Counted from the stretch's first letter, positions 1 to 6,011 are shown. The stretch is DNA of 9,466 bases from Mariprofundus sp. (GCA_030951095.1 JAUZQI010000046.1:1-9466), one strand, 5' to 3'. Translations and numbers: made by a program. Notes: generated by a model from the sequence alone, not told the origin.

Positions 1-1
1 G

Positions 2-607
2 ATCGATTCTCCGCGCCATTTTTATTGCCAGTATTTCTTTACTCGCAAGGTCTTTTTTCTCAAGGAAAGCGACGCAATCGTACTCACAGCAGGCGGATTC
101 GGCACGTTGGATGAGGCATTTGAAACATTGACGCTATTGCAAACGGGGCGCAATCCGCCGTTACCTGTCATCATGCTGGAAGCACCCGGTGATGATTACT
201 GGGGGCCGTTCATGCGCTCATGGATGCGTCGTTTGGTGAAAGACGGACTTATTGATTCGGAGGATAATCATCTACTCTACCACACCGATAGTATCGAGGC
301 CGCAGTAAAGCATATTCGTGACTTCTACGTGAATTATCACAGCTTTCGCTATGTCGGAAAATGTATTCTGCTGCGCATCATGAAGCCGCTATCCGAAAGT
401 GCCCTTAAACGGTTGAATGCGGAGTTTTCCGATGTGCTCAGCGAAGGAACGATTGATCAGGTTTTTCAATGGCCGAAGTCGGACGATAAATGCTACGATC
501 ATCTGCCGCGTCTGCGCATGCATCTGGACCGTTCCCGCATGAATGTGCTGCCGCATATTATTCGCCGCATGAATTCACTGTGCCAGTTTGATCAACGGAA
601 AGATTAG
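2..607 (+). CDS. LOG-family protein (TIGR00730-like nucleotide phosphoribohydrolase), 3' part only
   Basis: The reading frame is open from base 2, so the true start lies upstream of the window; about 201 C-terminal codons are present. Bases 89–115 encode AGGFGTLDE, a form of the PGGxGTxxE motif that defines the LOG (Lonely Guy / 'lysine decarboxylase-like') Rossmann fold. The following EAFETLTLLQTG helix also fits the family. Known LOG and PpnN proteins hydrolyse the N-glycosidic bond of purine 5'-monophosphates to base plus ribose 5-phosphate; the exact substrate cannot be read from this fragment. The usual first proline of the motif is alanine here. About 100 residues after the fold, rich in Arg, His and Met, make this one of the longer LOG proteins rather than the short 180–200-residue type. 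It is a cytosolic enzyme. The next gene is a probable adenosine kinase, so both may act in purine salvage, but a 207-base gap separates them. Confidence 0.8.
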   Translation: MDSPRHFYCQYFFTRKVFFLKESDAIVLTAGGFGTLDEAFETLTLLQTGRNPPLPVIMLEAPGDDYWGPFMRSWMRRLVKDGLIDSEDNHLLYHTDSIEAAVKHIRDFYVNYHSFRYVGKCILLRIMKPLSESALKRLNAEFSDVLSEGTIDQVFQWPKSDDKCYDHLPRLRMHLDRSRMNVLPHIIRRMNSLCQFDQRKD

Positions 608-656
608 ACCTGTTCATAAAATGCCAGGCGTACACTGGATATGTAAAAATAAGCAT

Positions 657-674
657 ATGATTTGCACAAATCAT
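657..674. repeat. 18-bp inverted repeat, possible operator
   Basis: ATGATTTG, a two-base centre CA, then CAAATCAT: two perfect 8-base arms in the gap between the LOG gene and the kinase gene. No T-run follows, so it does not look like an intrinsic terminator. Its shape fits a dimeric regulator site, but no known operator is recognised. It lies about 100 bases upstream of the likely kinase promoter, which is rather far for a simple repressor site. Confidence 0.35.
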
Positions 675-737
675 GGTTGACGTCAGCATGCTTGTTCCCA
701 CACTGGGGCACCACTTTAACGTGCAACAAACAACGGC

Positions 738-779
738 TTGCATGATTTTTTCACCCCATTGATAAATAGTTCATATCAT
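738..779 (+). promoter_or_regulatory. Candidate promoter(s) of the adenosine kinase-like gene
   Basis: Two overlapping sigma-70-like pairs are visible. One is TTCACC (750–755), 18 bases, TATCAT (774–779). The other is TTGCAT (738–743), 17 bases, GATAAA (761–766). The first has the better -10 and would start transcription near 786, about 30 bases before the kinase start. The same -10 hexamer TATCAT is seen before rpsF. The rest of the 608–814 gap holds the 18-bp inverted repeat. It also holds a loose fold (CATGC near 687, GCATG at 740–744) followed by six Ts (746–751), which might end LOG transcription. Confidence 0.35.
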
Positions 780-814
780 AGATGAAAAAAATCCATGTGC
801 GTCAGGAGAGGATC

Positions 815-1798
815 ATGGCATATAATGTTTACGGCGTGGGCAATGCGATTATGGATATGCAGGTGCAATGCGAGGATGCATTCCTTGATGCAGCCGGCAT
901 TGAAAAAGGGGTTATGACGCTGGTTGATGACGCGCGTCAAGAGAGCATTCTCAAAGCGTTGGCTGAACACAACGTCAATTACTGCTCCGGTGGTTCCGCC
1001 GCCAATACCATTGTCGGCATCGCCGATATGGGTGGCAGTGCAGCCTATGCATGCAAAACAGGCATGGATGATTTCGGTCATCACTATCTCGATGAAATGA
1101 AACAATTGGGGATTGCTATCGAAGTACCTCAGACGGAAGGGCAAACCGGCACCTGTGTGGTGCTGATTACCCCGGATGCACAACGTACCATGTTGACCAG
1201 CCTCGGCATTTCATCCTCATTAAGTGCCGATGATATCAGGGCAGAAGAAATTGCACTGGCTGAATATGTCTATATCGAAGGTTATCTGTTTGCCGGTGAC
1301 TCCACCAAAGCAGCTGCACTGAAAGCCATTGAAATTGCCAAGGCCAATCACGTTAAAGTGGCTTTGACCATTTCTGATCCATTTCTGATCGATATCTGCC
1401 GCGACCAATTCAGGGAACTCATAGAAGGACCTGTTGATTTACTCTTCTGCAACGAGGAAGAAGCACGTGCACTGACCGGGTTGGAAAATCCGATTGACTG
1501 CGCCCATGCCATCCATCAACACTGCCGGAATGTTGCCCTGACGCTGGGCAAAAATGGTTCCATCATCATGCATGAAGGTGAAGCTTTTCCGGTTGAAGGT
1601 GTCGAGGTTGACGCCATCGACACCACTGGTGCCGGTGATATGTATGCTGCCGGCGTGCTTTACGGCATCACCAACCAATTAAGCTGGCAACAGGCCGGCC
1701 ATCTGGGTTCACATGCCGCCGCACGCGTTGTCTCCCAACTCGGGGCCAGACTGCCACAACCGATCAGTCAGACCGAAATCGAAAAACTGCTAGCTTAG
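815..1798 (+). CDS. PfkB-family carbohydrate kinase, probable adenosine kinase
   Basis: A 327-residue ribokinase/PfkB-fold enzyme; the best guess is adenosine + ATP to AMP + ADP in the cytosol. The N-terminal strand reads YGVGNAIMD. The substrate-binding glycine motif GGSAANT (residues 59–65) is followed by a KTGMDDFG stretch (PfkB signature 1). NEEE lies at 213–216. DTTGAGD at 269–275 is PfkB signature 2, with the anion hole and the catalytic base Asp275. The length is typical for the family. The start at 815 is chosen because AGGAG (804–808) lies six bases upstream and the protein then begins directly at the first fold strand. An in-frame ATG at 782 has no ribosome site and sits at the expected transcription start. 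PfkB members differ in substrate; 2-keto-3-deoxygluconate or another sugar/nucleoside is possible, but the sequence most resembles proteobacterial proteins annotated as adenosine kinase. Confidence 0.85.
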   Translation: MAYNVYGVGNAIMDMQVQCEDAFLDAAGIEKGVMTLVDDARQESILKALAEHNVNYCSGGSAANTIVGIADMGGSAAYACKTGMDDFGHHYLDEMKQLGIAIEVPQTEGQTGTCVVLITPDAQRTMLTSLGISSSLSADDIRAEEIALAEYVYIEGYLFAGDSTKAAALKAIEIAKANHVKVALTISDPFLIDICRDQFRELIEGPVDLLFCNEEEARALTGLENPIDCAHAIHQHCRNVALTLGKNGSIIMHEGEAFPVEGVEVDAIDTTGAGDMYAAGVLYGITNQLSWQQAGHLGSHAAARVVSQLGARLPQPISQTEIEKLLA

Positions 1799-1808
1799 GA
1801 CTGTTCAC

Positions 1809-1853
1809 ATGGGCATGCTCGAAATGCTACTGCGCAAAAGAAATCACCCGTGA
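1809..1853 (+). CDS. Possible 14-codon leader ORF upstream of the alcohol dehydrogenase
   Basis: An ATG at 1809 follows AGGA (1797–1800) at eight bases and opens a 14-residue frame (MGMLEMLLRKRNHP). It ends in a TGA that overlaps the GTG start of the next gene as GTGA (1850–1853). The dehydrogenase itself has no convincing ribosome site, so ribosomes finishing this mini-cistron could re-initiate on it. Alternatively the short frame is chance. The peptide shows no run of one amino acid that would suggest attenuation. Confidence 0.3.
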   Translation: MGMLEMLLRKRNHP

Positions 1854-3031
1854 TCCCCGATTTCTTATTTGCAGCTACGCCGCATATTCATTTCGGGACA
1901 GGAAAACGCTCACAGCTAAGCTCGATCATCCAACAATACGGCCACCGGATTCTTCTGGTCACGGGTGGCACTTCTTTTGACAAATCACCATTATGTCAGA
2001 CTCTGTTTGATGAACTCAAAAACCAGTTTGACATACACCGCGTCAGCATCAATGGAGAACCGTCACCGCAACAGGTTGACGACACTGTAGCCGCATGTTC
2101 TGCCGCACCGCCGAATTGTGTCGTCGCTATTGGTGGCGGCAGCCCGGTCGATGCCGCCAAGGCTATTGCCGGCCTGTTGCCGAGCTGTAATTCAGTCATG
2201 GAATACCTGGAAGGCGTGGGTAATGGTAAAATCTATTCAGGGCCATCCACACCGTTTATTGCCCTGCCGACGACAGCCGGAACAGGTGGCGAGACCAGCA
2301 AAAATGCCGTGCTCTCCGTCATTGGCAAAAATGGTTTCAAAAAATCGTTTCGGCATGAACAGCTGGTGGCCCGGCACATCATTCTTGACCCCGAACTGAC
2401 GCTTTCCTGCCCTGCCAAAGTCACCGCTGCCTGCGGCATGGATGCCTGCACACAACTGCTGGAGTCCTATTTGTCTCGCAATGCCAGCCCGATGACTGAT
2501 GCGCTGGCTTTGAGCGGCATGCAAAAAGTCGCCCGTTCATTGCCAGTAGTAATTTCCAATGGTGCCAGTTTGCAGGCCAGAGCCGATATGCTCTATGCCT
2601 CATCCATCTCAGGGCTAACGCTGGCCAATGCCGGGCTCGGCAGCGTGCACGGACTGGCCTCGCCGATCGGAGCTTATTTTCCCATGCCACATGGTGAAGT
2701 GTGCGGCAGCCTTTTGTTCGAGGCCACACGCCTGAACATCGAATCCATGCAAGCCAGAGAACCCGATAATATCGGCCTGTTCAAATATGCCGAAGCTGGC
2801 CGCATGATGAGCGGCGATAACAGGCTTGATGATATAACCGCGAGGCAATCTTTACTGACGTTACTGGAGCGCTGGATCAACGATTTTGATATGCCGTTAT
2901 TATCAGCTTATGGCATCAGGGAAACCGACATCCCAAAACTGATTGCCAATGCCAGTAGCGGCAGCATGAAGACCAATCCGGTAACCTTGACTGATGCTGA
3001 AACCAGAGCGCTGATTCAATCCAGATTATAA
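1850..3031 (+). CDS. Iron-containing (group III) alcohol dehydrogenase with altered metal site
   Basis: A 393-residue NAD(P)-dependent alcohol dehydrogenase of the Fe-ADH/DHQ-like fold, normal in length, cytosolic. Visible hallmarks are an N-terminal HIHFGTGK strand, the nucleotide-binding GGGSPVDAAK (residues 95–104), PTTAGTGGE (140–148) and the helix GMDACTQLLESY carrying ligand Asp198. Ligands His267 (VHGLAS) and His281 (MPHGEV) are present. Compared with E. coli FucO (Asp196, His200, His263, His277), the second ligand is Gln202 instead of His. The histidine four residues after the third ligand is Ser271. I believe a proteobacterial subfamily shares this Gln, so it is more likely a subtype than damage. 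The substrate is unknown. The start is GTG at 1850: no other start codon lies between it and the upstream stop at 1796–1798, and no clear ribosome site precedes it. It is probably cotranscribed with the kinase gene 51 bases upstream. Confidence 0.88.
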   Translation: MIPDFLFAATPHIHFGTGKRSQLSSIIQQYGHRILLVTGGTSFDKSPLCQTLFDELKNQFDIHRVSINGEPSPQQVDDTVAACSAAPPNCVVAIGGGSPVDAAKAIAGLLPSCNSVMEYLEGVGNGKIYSGPSTPFIALPTTAGTGGETSKNAVLSVIGKNGFKKSFRHEQLVARHIILDPELTLSCPAKVTAACGMDACTQLLESYLSRNASPMTDALALSGMQKVARSLPVVISNGASLQARADMLYASSISGLTLANAGLGSVHGLASPIGAYFPMPHGEVCGSLLFEATRLNIESMQAREPDNIGLFKYAEAGRMMSGDNRLDDITARQSLLTLLERWINDFDMPLLSAYGIRETDIPKLIANASSGSMKTNPVTLTDAETRALIQSRL

Positions 3032-3127
3032 CCCTCTGCCATCACAACGCCTGAGCCTTGATGATTCACAGTATCGATGAAATCAGTCAGAGTGTCCCGA
3101 AACAGGCTACTGTCAGGAGAAATAAAC

Positions 3128-3310
3128 GTGAAAAAACTGCTAGTTACGATTTTTACATTACTGATCGCATTCTCTTTTTTCGGTTGCTCGGCGGAGCCCG
3201 GCACAAAAGCATGGTGTGATGCCATGAAACAAAAACCCAAAGGTGAATGGACTGCCGATAACGCAGGCATATTCACCAAACACTGTGTATTGGGCAACTA
3301 TAAAGAATAA
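3128..3310 (+). CDS. Small lipoprotein with DUF3012-type domain
   Basis: A 60-residue precursor. Two lysines and a hydrophobic stretch (residues 4–18) lead to FFGC, a lipobox-like site with the lipidated cysteine at position 20. The mature part is only about 40 residues. It contains GTKAWCDAMKQKPKGEW followed by a TKHC segment, the pattern I recognise as DUF3012, a family of tiny proteobacterial lipoproteins of unknown function. Cys30 and Cys53 could form a disulfide in the periplasm. The start is GTG at 3128, seven bases after AGGAGA (3115–3120). An in-frame ATG at 3077 would bury the signal peptide and has no ribosome site. The lipobox lacks the usual leucine at -3 (it reads F-F-G-C), so lipidation is probable but not certain. 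It lies 96 bases after the dehydrogenase gene; no functional link can be read. Confidence 0.8.
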   Translation: MKKLLVTIFTLLIAFSFFGCSAEPGTKAWCDAMKQKPKGEWTADNAGIFTKHCVLGNYKE

Positions 3311-3384
3311 CAGGCGACAACAAGCACGCCATCAAACCAACCCTGTATACAAACAATGTCCTGTTCAGATGAAGGGAAGGCTGT

Positions 3385-4299
3385 ATGATTAAAGGAAGCT
3401 GCCTGTGTGGGCAGGTGAGGTATGAAATCCATGGCTCTCCGGGGCCAATCACACACTGCCACTGTCCGACTTGCCGAAAAGCACACGCATCCGCTTTTTC
3501 TTCTGTTACATCTGTAAGGTTGACCGACCTGAAGTTCACTGCTGGAAAGGACTTGCTCAAATTCTACGAATCATCAGCAGGGAAAACACGTTATTTTTGC
3601 TCCTGTTGCGGCTCACAAATTTACGCCAGACATAATCATCAGGATCATTATATTTTGTGCATGGGTACTATCGATGGTAACCCCGATATCCGGCCAGCCC
3701 GACATATTTTCACCCGCTACAAAGCTCCATGGTATAACATTCATGATGATATTCCCGAGTTTTATGAATGGCCTGATTATCCGTCTGCCAATTCTATGGC
3801 AACCCCGAATGGTCGTCTGTGCCACAATATCCAGTCTGTTCTCAGACTGGCTACCAAAAAGGGTACGGCAACATCGCTGTTGTGTATAAATATCAGTATG
3901 GCTGCCGATCATCACAAAGACACAATCAAAACCATTGATGATACTGTTATTCAGGAAATACATGATGAAATAAGCCTCAATATACGTGATTCGGATTTTT
4001 TTGAGCAGCTTGCTGACCCGGAGTTTTCTGTGTTACTCCCCTACACGGACAAGAATGCTTCAATCATTCTGGCTGAGAGAATATGCAATGCCGTAAAAAG
4101 GATTCTTCACACAATGGGAGCAAGCCTGAATATCGGAGTGGCCACGCTGGGTGAAAACCAGCTGTACAAAAGCGACCTTCCGGCAGATATAAATAAACTG
4201 CTCAACATGGCAGACAAGGCACTGAGTCATTCACAAGGTCAAGGGCAGGATAAGGTGATCCATTATAGAAGCATTGAGAGTCACTTGCAAAAATTGTGA
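3385..4299 (+). CDS. GFA (CENP-V/GFA) zinc domain fused to a degenerate GGDEF domain
   Basis: A 304-residue two-domain protein. Residues 1–130 form a GFA/CENP-V beta-tent fold: GSCLCG (Cys6, Cys8), HCHCPTC (Cys25, Cys27, Cys30) and FCSCCGS (Cys72, Cys75) give the structural and catalytic zinc sites. These domains handle small thiol adducts such as S-hydroxymethyl-glutathione, though many members have unknown substrates. Residues about 138–295 align along the whole length of a GGDEF domain, from PNGRL to NIGVATL and MADKALSHSQGQGQDKVI. The signature GGDEF is ADPEF (210–214), and the metal-binding DxD strand reads NIS (169–171), so cyclase activity is very unlikely. Arg201-x-x-Asp204, exactly five residues before the signature, matches the I-site that binds cyclic di-GMP. 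The start follows AAGGGAAGG (3372–3380). No signal peptide or membrane segment is seen. The last codons lie inside an inverted repeat of a possible mobile element, so the C-terminus may have been altered. Confidence 0.85.
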   Translation: MIKGSCLCGQVRYEIHGSPGPITHCHCPTCRKAHASAFSSVTSVRLTDLKFTAGKDLLKFYESSAGKTRYFCSCCGSQIYARHNHQDHYILCMGTIDGNPDIRPARHIFTRYKAPWYNIHDDIPEFYEWPDYPSANSMATPNGRLCHNIQSVLRLATKKGTATSLLCINISMAADHHKDTIKTIDDTVIQEIHDEISLNIRDSDFFEQLADPEFSVLLPYTDKNASIILAERICNAVKRILHTMGASLNIGVATLGENQLYKSDLPADINKLLNMADKALSHSQGQGQDKVIHYRSIESHLQKL

Positions 4300-4438
4300 A
4301 CGACGATTTACTTCCCCTCTCCGGCACACTACGAACTGGAATTTCGGCGAATGGAACCACTATGCTCCTCATTCCATGCCAAAAATTCACCCGAAGTGGG
4401 ATTCGCAACGCATCCACTCAGACTTTTGCAAGTGGTTC
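4279..4438. mobile_element. Possible MITE-like element (about 160 bp) with terminal inverted repeats
   Basis: CACTTGCAAAA (4282–4292) is repeated in perfect inverted form as TTTTGCAAGTG (4424–4434). Just outside, TTGAG occurs on both sides (4274–4278 and 4439–4443), which would suit a 5-bp target duplication. The interior holds further inverted pairs: GCGAAT/ATTCGC (4347–4352, 4401–4406), CCACT/AGTGG (4357–4361, 4395–4399) and GAATTT/AAATTC (4339–4344, 4383–4388). It therefore would fold strongly. No transposase is encoded. The left end covers the last codons and stop of the GFA–GGDEF gene. The evidence is structural only; I do not recognise the ends as a named family. Confidence 0.4.
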
Positions 4439-4443
4439 TTGAG

Positions 4444-4588
4444 TAACGGTTCATTCATACTCCCACATATCAGCAATCATATTCCGGCATTTACATCTCA
4501 GTCATAGCATCGCTTGCATTCGTTGTTTTACTGCATATCATGCGCCGCTCTGTACAGGTAACTGGCAGATACATACCTTGCTCCGGAC
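4444..4588 (+). promoter_or_regulatory. Gene-free region with candidate rpsF operon promoter
   Basis: With the segment before it, this makes a gene-free stretch of 338 bases (4300–4637). The best sigma-70-like pair is TTGCAT (4514–4519), 16 bases, TATCAT (4536–4541), placing the transcript start near 4548 and leaving a leader of about 90 bases before rpsF. The -10 matches five of six consensus bases; the -35 is weak. No intrinsic terminator for the upstream gene is visible, so read-through from the left cannot be excluded. Confidence 0.4.
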
Positions 4589-4637
4589 GCGCTTGATCGT
4601 ACCGGGGCGTACGTAAGTACACCGAAAGGAGCGCCGT
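4589..4637 (+). promoter_or_regulatory. Structured rpsF leader, candidate S6:S18 autoregulatory RNA
   Basis: An outer stem GCGCT/AGCGC (4589–4593 with 4630–4634) encloses an inner hairpin CGTAC/GTACG (4598–4602 with 4609–4613) with loop CGGGGC. The long 3' side of the internal loop contains CACCG (4620–4624) immediately before the ribosome site AAGGAG (4626–4631). The known rpsF leader motif bound by the S6:S18 complex also has a CCG-bearing asymmetric internal loop that mimics 16S rRNA. Here the outer stem would cover the end of the Shine–Dalgarno sequence, which gives a direct route to translational repression. The assignment rests on layout, not on a covariance search. Confidence 0.5.
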
Positions 4638-5177
4638 TTGTATTACGAAACTATTTTTATCGTTAACCCTGACATCTCTCAGGAAAACACCGAAGCACTG
4701 ACCGATGATCTGATCGCCAAAGTTGAAAAAGTCGGCGGTCGTATTGTTAAACGCGAAAACTGGGGTTCACGTCCGTTGGCTTATTCCATTGCCAACCGTA
4801 AACGTGGCAATTATATCCTGCTGGTCACCGACGGCAGTGCCGAAGCCATCAATACACTGGAACATGCCATCAGTCTGGAGGAACGCATCATTCGTTCCCT
4901 GACCACACGGCTGACCGAACTATCCGACAAACCATCGCCATTGTTGCGTCGCGCTCAGGCTGCTGCCAAACGTGAAGAAGAAGCTGCTGAAGCCAAGGCC
5001 GCCGCTGATGCTGCGCCTGCCACTGAAACTGCTGCCACTGAAGACGCCGCAACTGAAGAAGCTGCAACTGAAGAAGCTGCACCTGCTGAAAAGACCGCTG
5101 CAACTGAAACCGATGCACCTGTCGCAGAAGCGAAAACCGAAACCAAGGACGATAGTGGAGCAGCAGCAAGCGCCTGA
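4638..5177 (+). CDS. rpsF: Ribosomal protein S6 with long Glu/Ala-rich C-terminal tail
   Basis: bS6, a platform protein of the 30S subunit that binds 16S rRNA as a dimer with S18. The core (residues 1–95) has the typical YYETIFIVNPD start, NWGSRPLAY and RKRGNYILL segments. The whole protein is 179 residues, whereas S6 is usually 95–135. The extra 75 residues are Ala, Glu and Thr rich and include four AATEE-like pentads (132–151, bases 5031–5090) before a tail ending in DDSGAAASA. The start is TTG at 4638, six bases after AAGGAG; no ATG or GTG fits the conserved N-terminus. Its last 23 bases overlap the next gene. It heads the operon and has a folded leader that probably serves autoregulation. 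The tail is low-complexity and probably disordered. Confidence 0.97.
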   Translation: MYYETIFIVNPDISQENTEALTDDLIAKVEKVGGRIVKRENWGSRPLAYSIANRKRGNYILLVTDGSAEAINTLEHAISLEERIIRSLTTRLTELSDKPSPLLRRAQAAAKREEEAAEAKAAADAAPATETAATEDAATEEAATEEAAPAEKTAATETDAPVAEAKTETKDDSGAAASA

Positions 5178-5508
5178 TTTCAACCGCGCCCGTGTTTCGG
5201 GCCGGCTCGGGCATATACGCAAACGCTGGATGCCGGATGGCTCGCTGGCGTTGATTGCGGAACTGGTTACGCATCGCCCTAAACTGGGGCCGGTTCGGGC
5301 CGGCGTTCAGGATGAACAGCCGATGCCGTTGCGCGCCAGTGGCGATATCGTCAATAGCATGATGGCCCTCGATGGCCGTGATGTGACTGTCGATGGTTGT
5401 TTACGCAGACGTTTTTATAGCAGGGACGGTGAACCTTGCTGGGGACAGGTGGAAATTTGGGTTGATGCATGCCGGCTAACGCAGCAACGCCCAACCACCG
5501 TCGACTAG
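5155..5508 (+). CDS. priB: PriB-like single-strand DNA-binding OB-fold protein
   Basis: A 117-residue protein encoded between rpsF and rpsR, the conserved place of priB (primosomal replication protein N). The sequence suits an OB fold: the strand [17 protein letters not shown] (residues 9–25), [10 protein letters not shown] (31–40), a middle strand around [11 protein letters not shown] (59–69), [13 protein letters not shown] (77–89) and the last strand [13 protein letters not shown] (96–108). The basic and aromatic residues would suit single-stranded DNA binding. PriB normally bridges PriA and DnaT at restarting forks. Start: GTG at 5155 with AAGGA (5144–5148) six bases upstream, both inside the end of rpsF in another frame. 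Similarity to E. coli PriB is low by eye, so the name rests on fold and position; a general SSB-like protein is the alternative. Confidence 0.75.
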   Translation: MEQQQAPDFNRARVSGRLGHIRKRWMPDGSLALIAELVTHRPKLGPVRAGVQDEQPMPLRASGDIVNSMMALDGRDVTVDGCLRRRFYSRDGEPCWGQVEIWVDACRLTQQRPTTVD

Positions 5509-5528
5509 AGATAACAGGAGTAATAGAT

Positions 5529-5948
5529 ATGACTGAAGAAGTAAAAAAAGCTGCTCCCGCAGCAACTGAGCGCCCACAGGGGGATCGTCCGCAAGGCAAC
5601 CGCTCACAGGGAGATCGTCCGCAAGGCAACCGCCCACAGGGAGATCGCCCGCAAGGCGCCCGCCCGCAGGGAACGCGTCCGCAAGGTGGCCGTGATCGCC
5701 CGCAGCGTGGCGGCCCGCGTGGTCGTTTTCAGCGCCGTCGCAAGTTCTGCAAGTTCTGTGCTGATACCAGCCTGGACATTGATCATAAAGACCCGGATTT
5801 GCTGCGCGGTTTTATTACCGAGCGTTATAAAATCCTGCCGTCACGCGTAACAGGAACCTGTTCCAAGCATCAGCGGTTTTTGACCACCGCAATCAAGCGC
5901 GCTCGCTTATTGGCGTTGGTTCCGTATACACCGCTGCATCACGACTGA
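5529..5948 (+). CDS. rpsR: Ribosomal protein S18 with repetitive basic N-terminal extension
   Basis: bS18 of the 30S platform, partner of S6. The conserved domain is residues 70–135: [11 protein letters not shown], a [20 protein letters not shown] segment and [19 protein letters not shown]. Cys74, Cys77, Cys111 and His114 form a likely zinc site (the 'C+' form). S18 is usually about 75 residues; this one has 139 because of a leading arm. Within the arm are eight tandem RPQGx pentads (residues 15–54), then [12 protein letters not shown]. The arm is strongly basic and probably disordered. Start: ATG at 5529 after AGGAG (5516–5520); further in-frame codons upstream to 5469 lack a ribosome site and overlap priB. 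It lies 20 bases after the priB-like gene. Confidence 0.96.
   Translation: MTEEVKKAAPAATERPQGDRPQGNRSQGDRPQGNRPQGDRPQGARPQGTRPQGGRDRPQRGGPRGRFQRRRKFCKFCADTSLDIDHKDPDLLRGFITERYKILPSRVTGTCSKHQRFLTTAIKRARLLALVPYTPLHHD
5571..5690 (+). repeat. Eight tandem 15-bp units inside rpsR
   Basis: Eight 15-base units encode [35 protein letters not shown] and RPQGG in frame. The first five units alternate D and N and are nearly identical in pairs (a 30-base period), which points to recent duplication. Later units have drifted. Since the unit is a multiple of three, gain or loss of copies would keep the reading frame. Confidence 0.85.
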
Positions 5949-5983
5949 TTGCGGCACACTGTAATCAACGCACATAGCAACCA

Positions 5984-6011
5984 CTGATCTGATGTTGCTG
6001 ATCTGATGTTG
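5984..6011 (+). repeat. 14-bp perfect tandem duplication at the DUF2232 start
   Basis: CTGATCTGATGTTG occurs twice head to tail (5984–5997 and 5998–6011). Each copy contains an ATG. The second (6006) starts the DUF2232 protein. The first (5992) opens only MLLI and stops at TGA (6004–6006), overlapping the real start as TGATG, an arrangement suited to re-initiation. No good Shine–Dalgarno site is seen before either ATG. Confidence 0.7.

Noticed and set aside
782..814. Upstream ATG giving the kinase 11 more residues
   Set aside because: It lacks a ribosome site and coincides with the predicted transcript start; ATG 815 has AGGAG at the right distance and starts directly at the conserved fold.
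3077..3127. Upstream ATG for the small lipoprotein
   Set aside because: It would put a polar segment before the signal peptide; GTG 3128 has AGGAGA seven bases upstream.
4202..4417. 71-codon - strand frame in the same region
   Set aside because: It runs antisense into the GFA–GGDEF gene and has no ribosome site or recognised domain; its open frame is explained by the folded repeat segment.
4274..4507. 77-codon + strand frame with a CxxC pair overlapping the end of the GFA–GGDEF gene
   Set aside because: No ribosome site, the frame crosses the inverted-repeat segment, and the residues show no recognisable domain.
4888..5274. Long - strand frames opposite the S6 tail and priB start, rich in Gln/Leu or Ala/Ser
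   Set aside because: They are mirror images of the repetitive Glu/Ala codons of rpsF and have no start signals.
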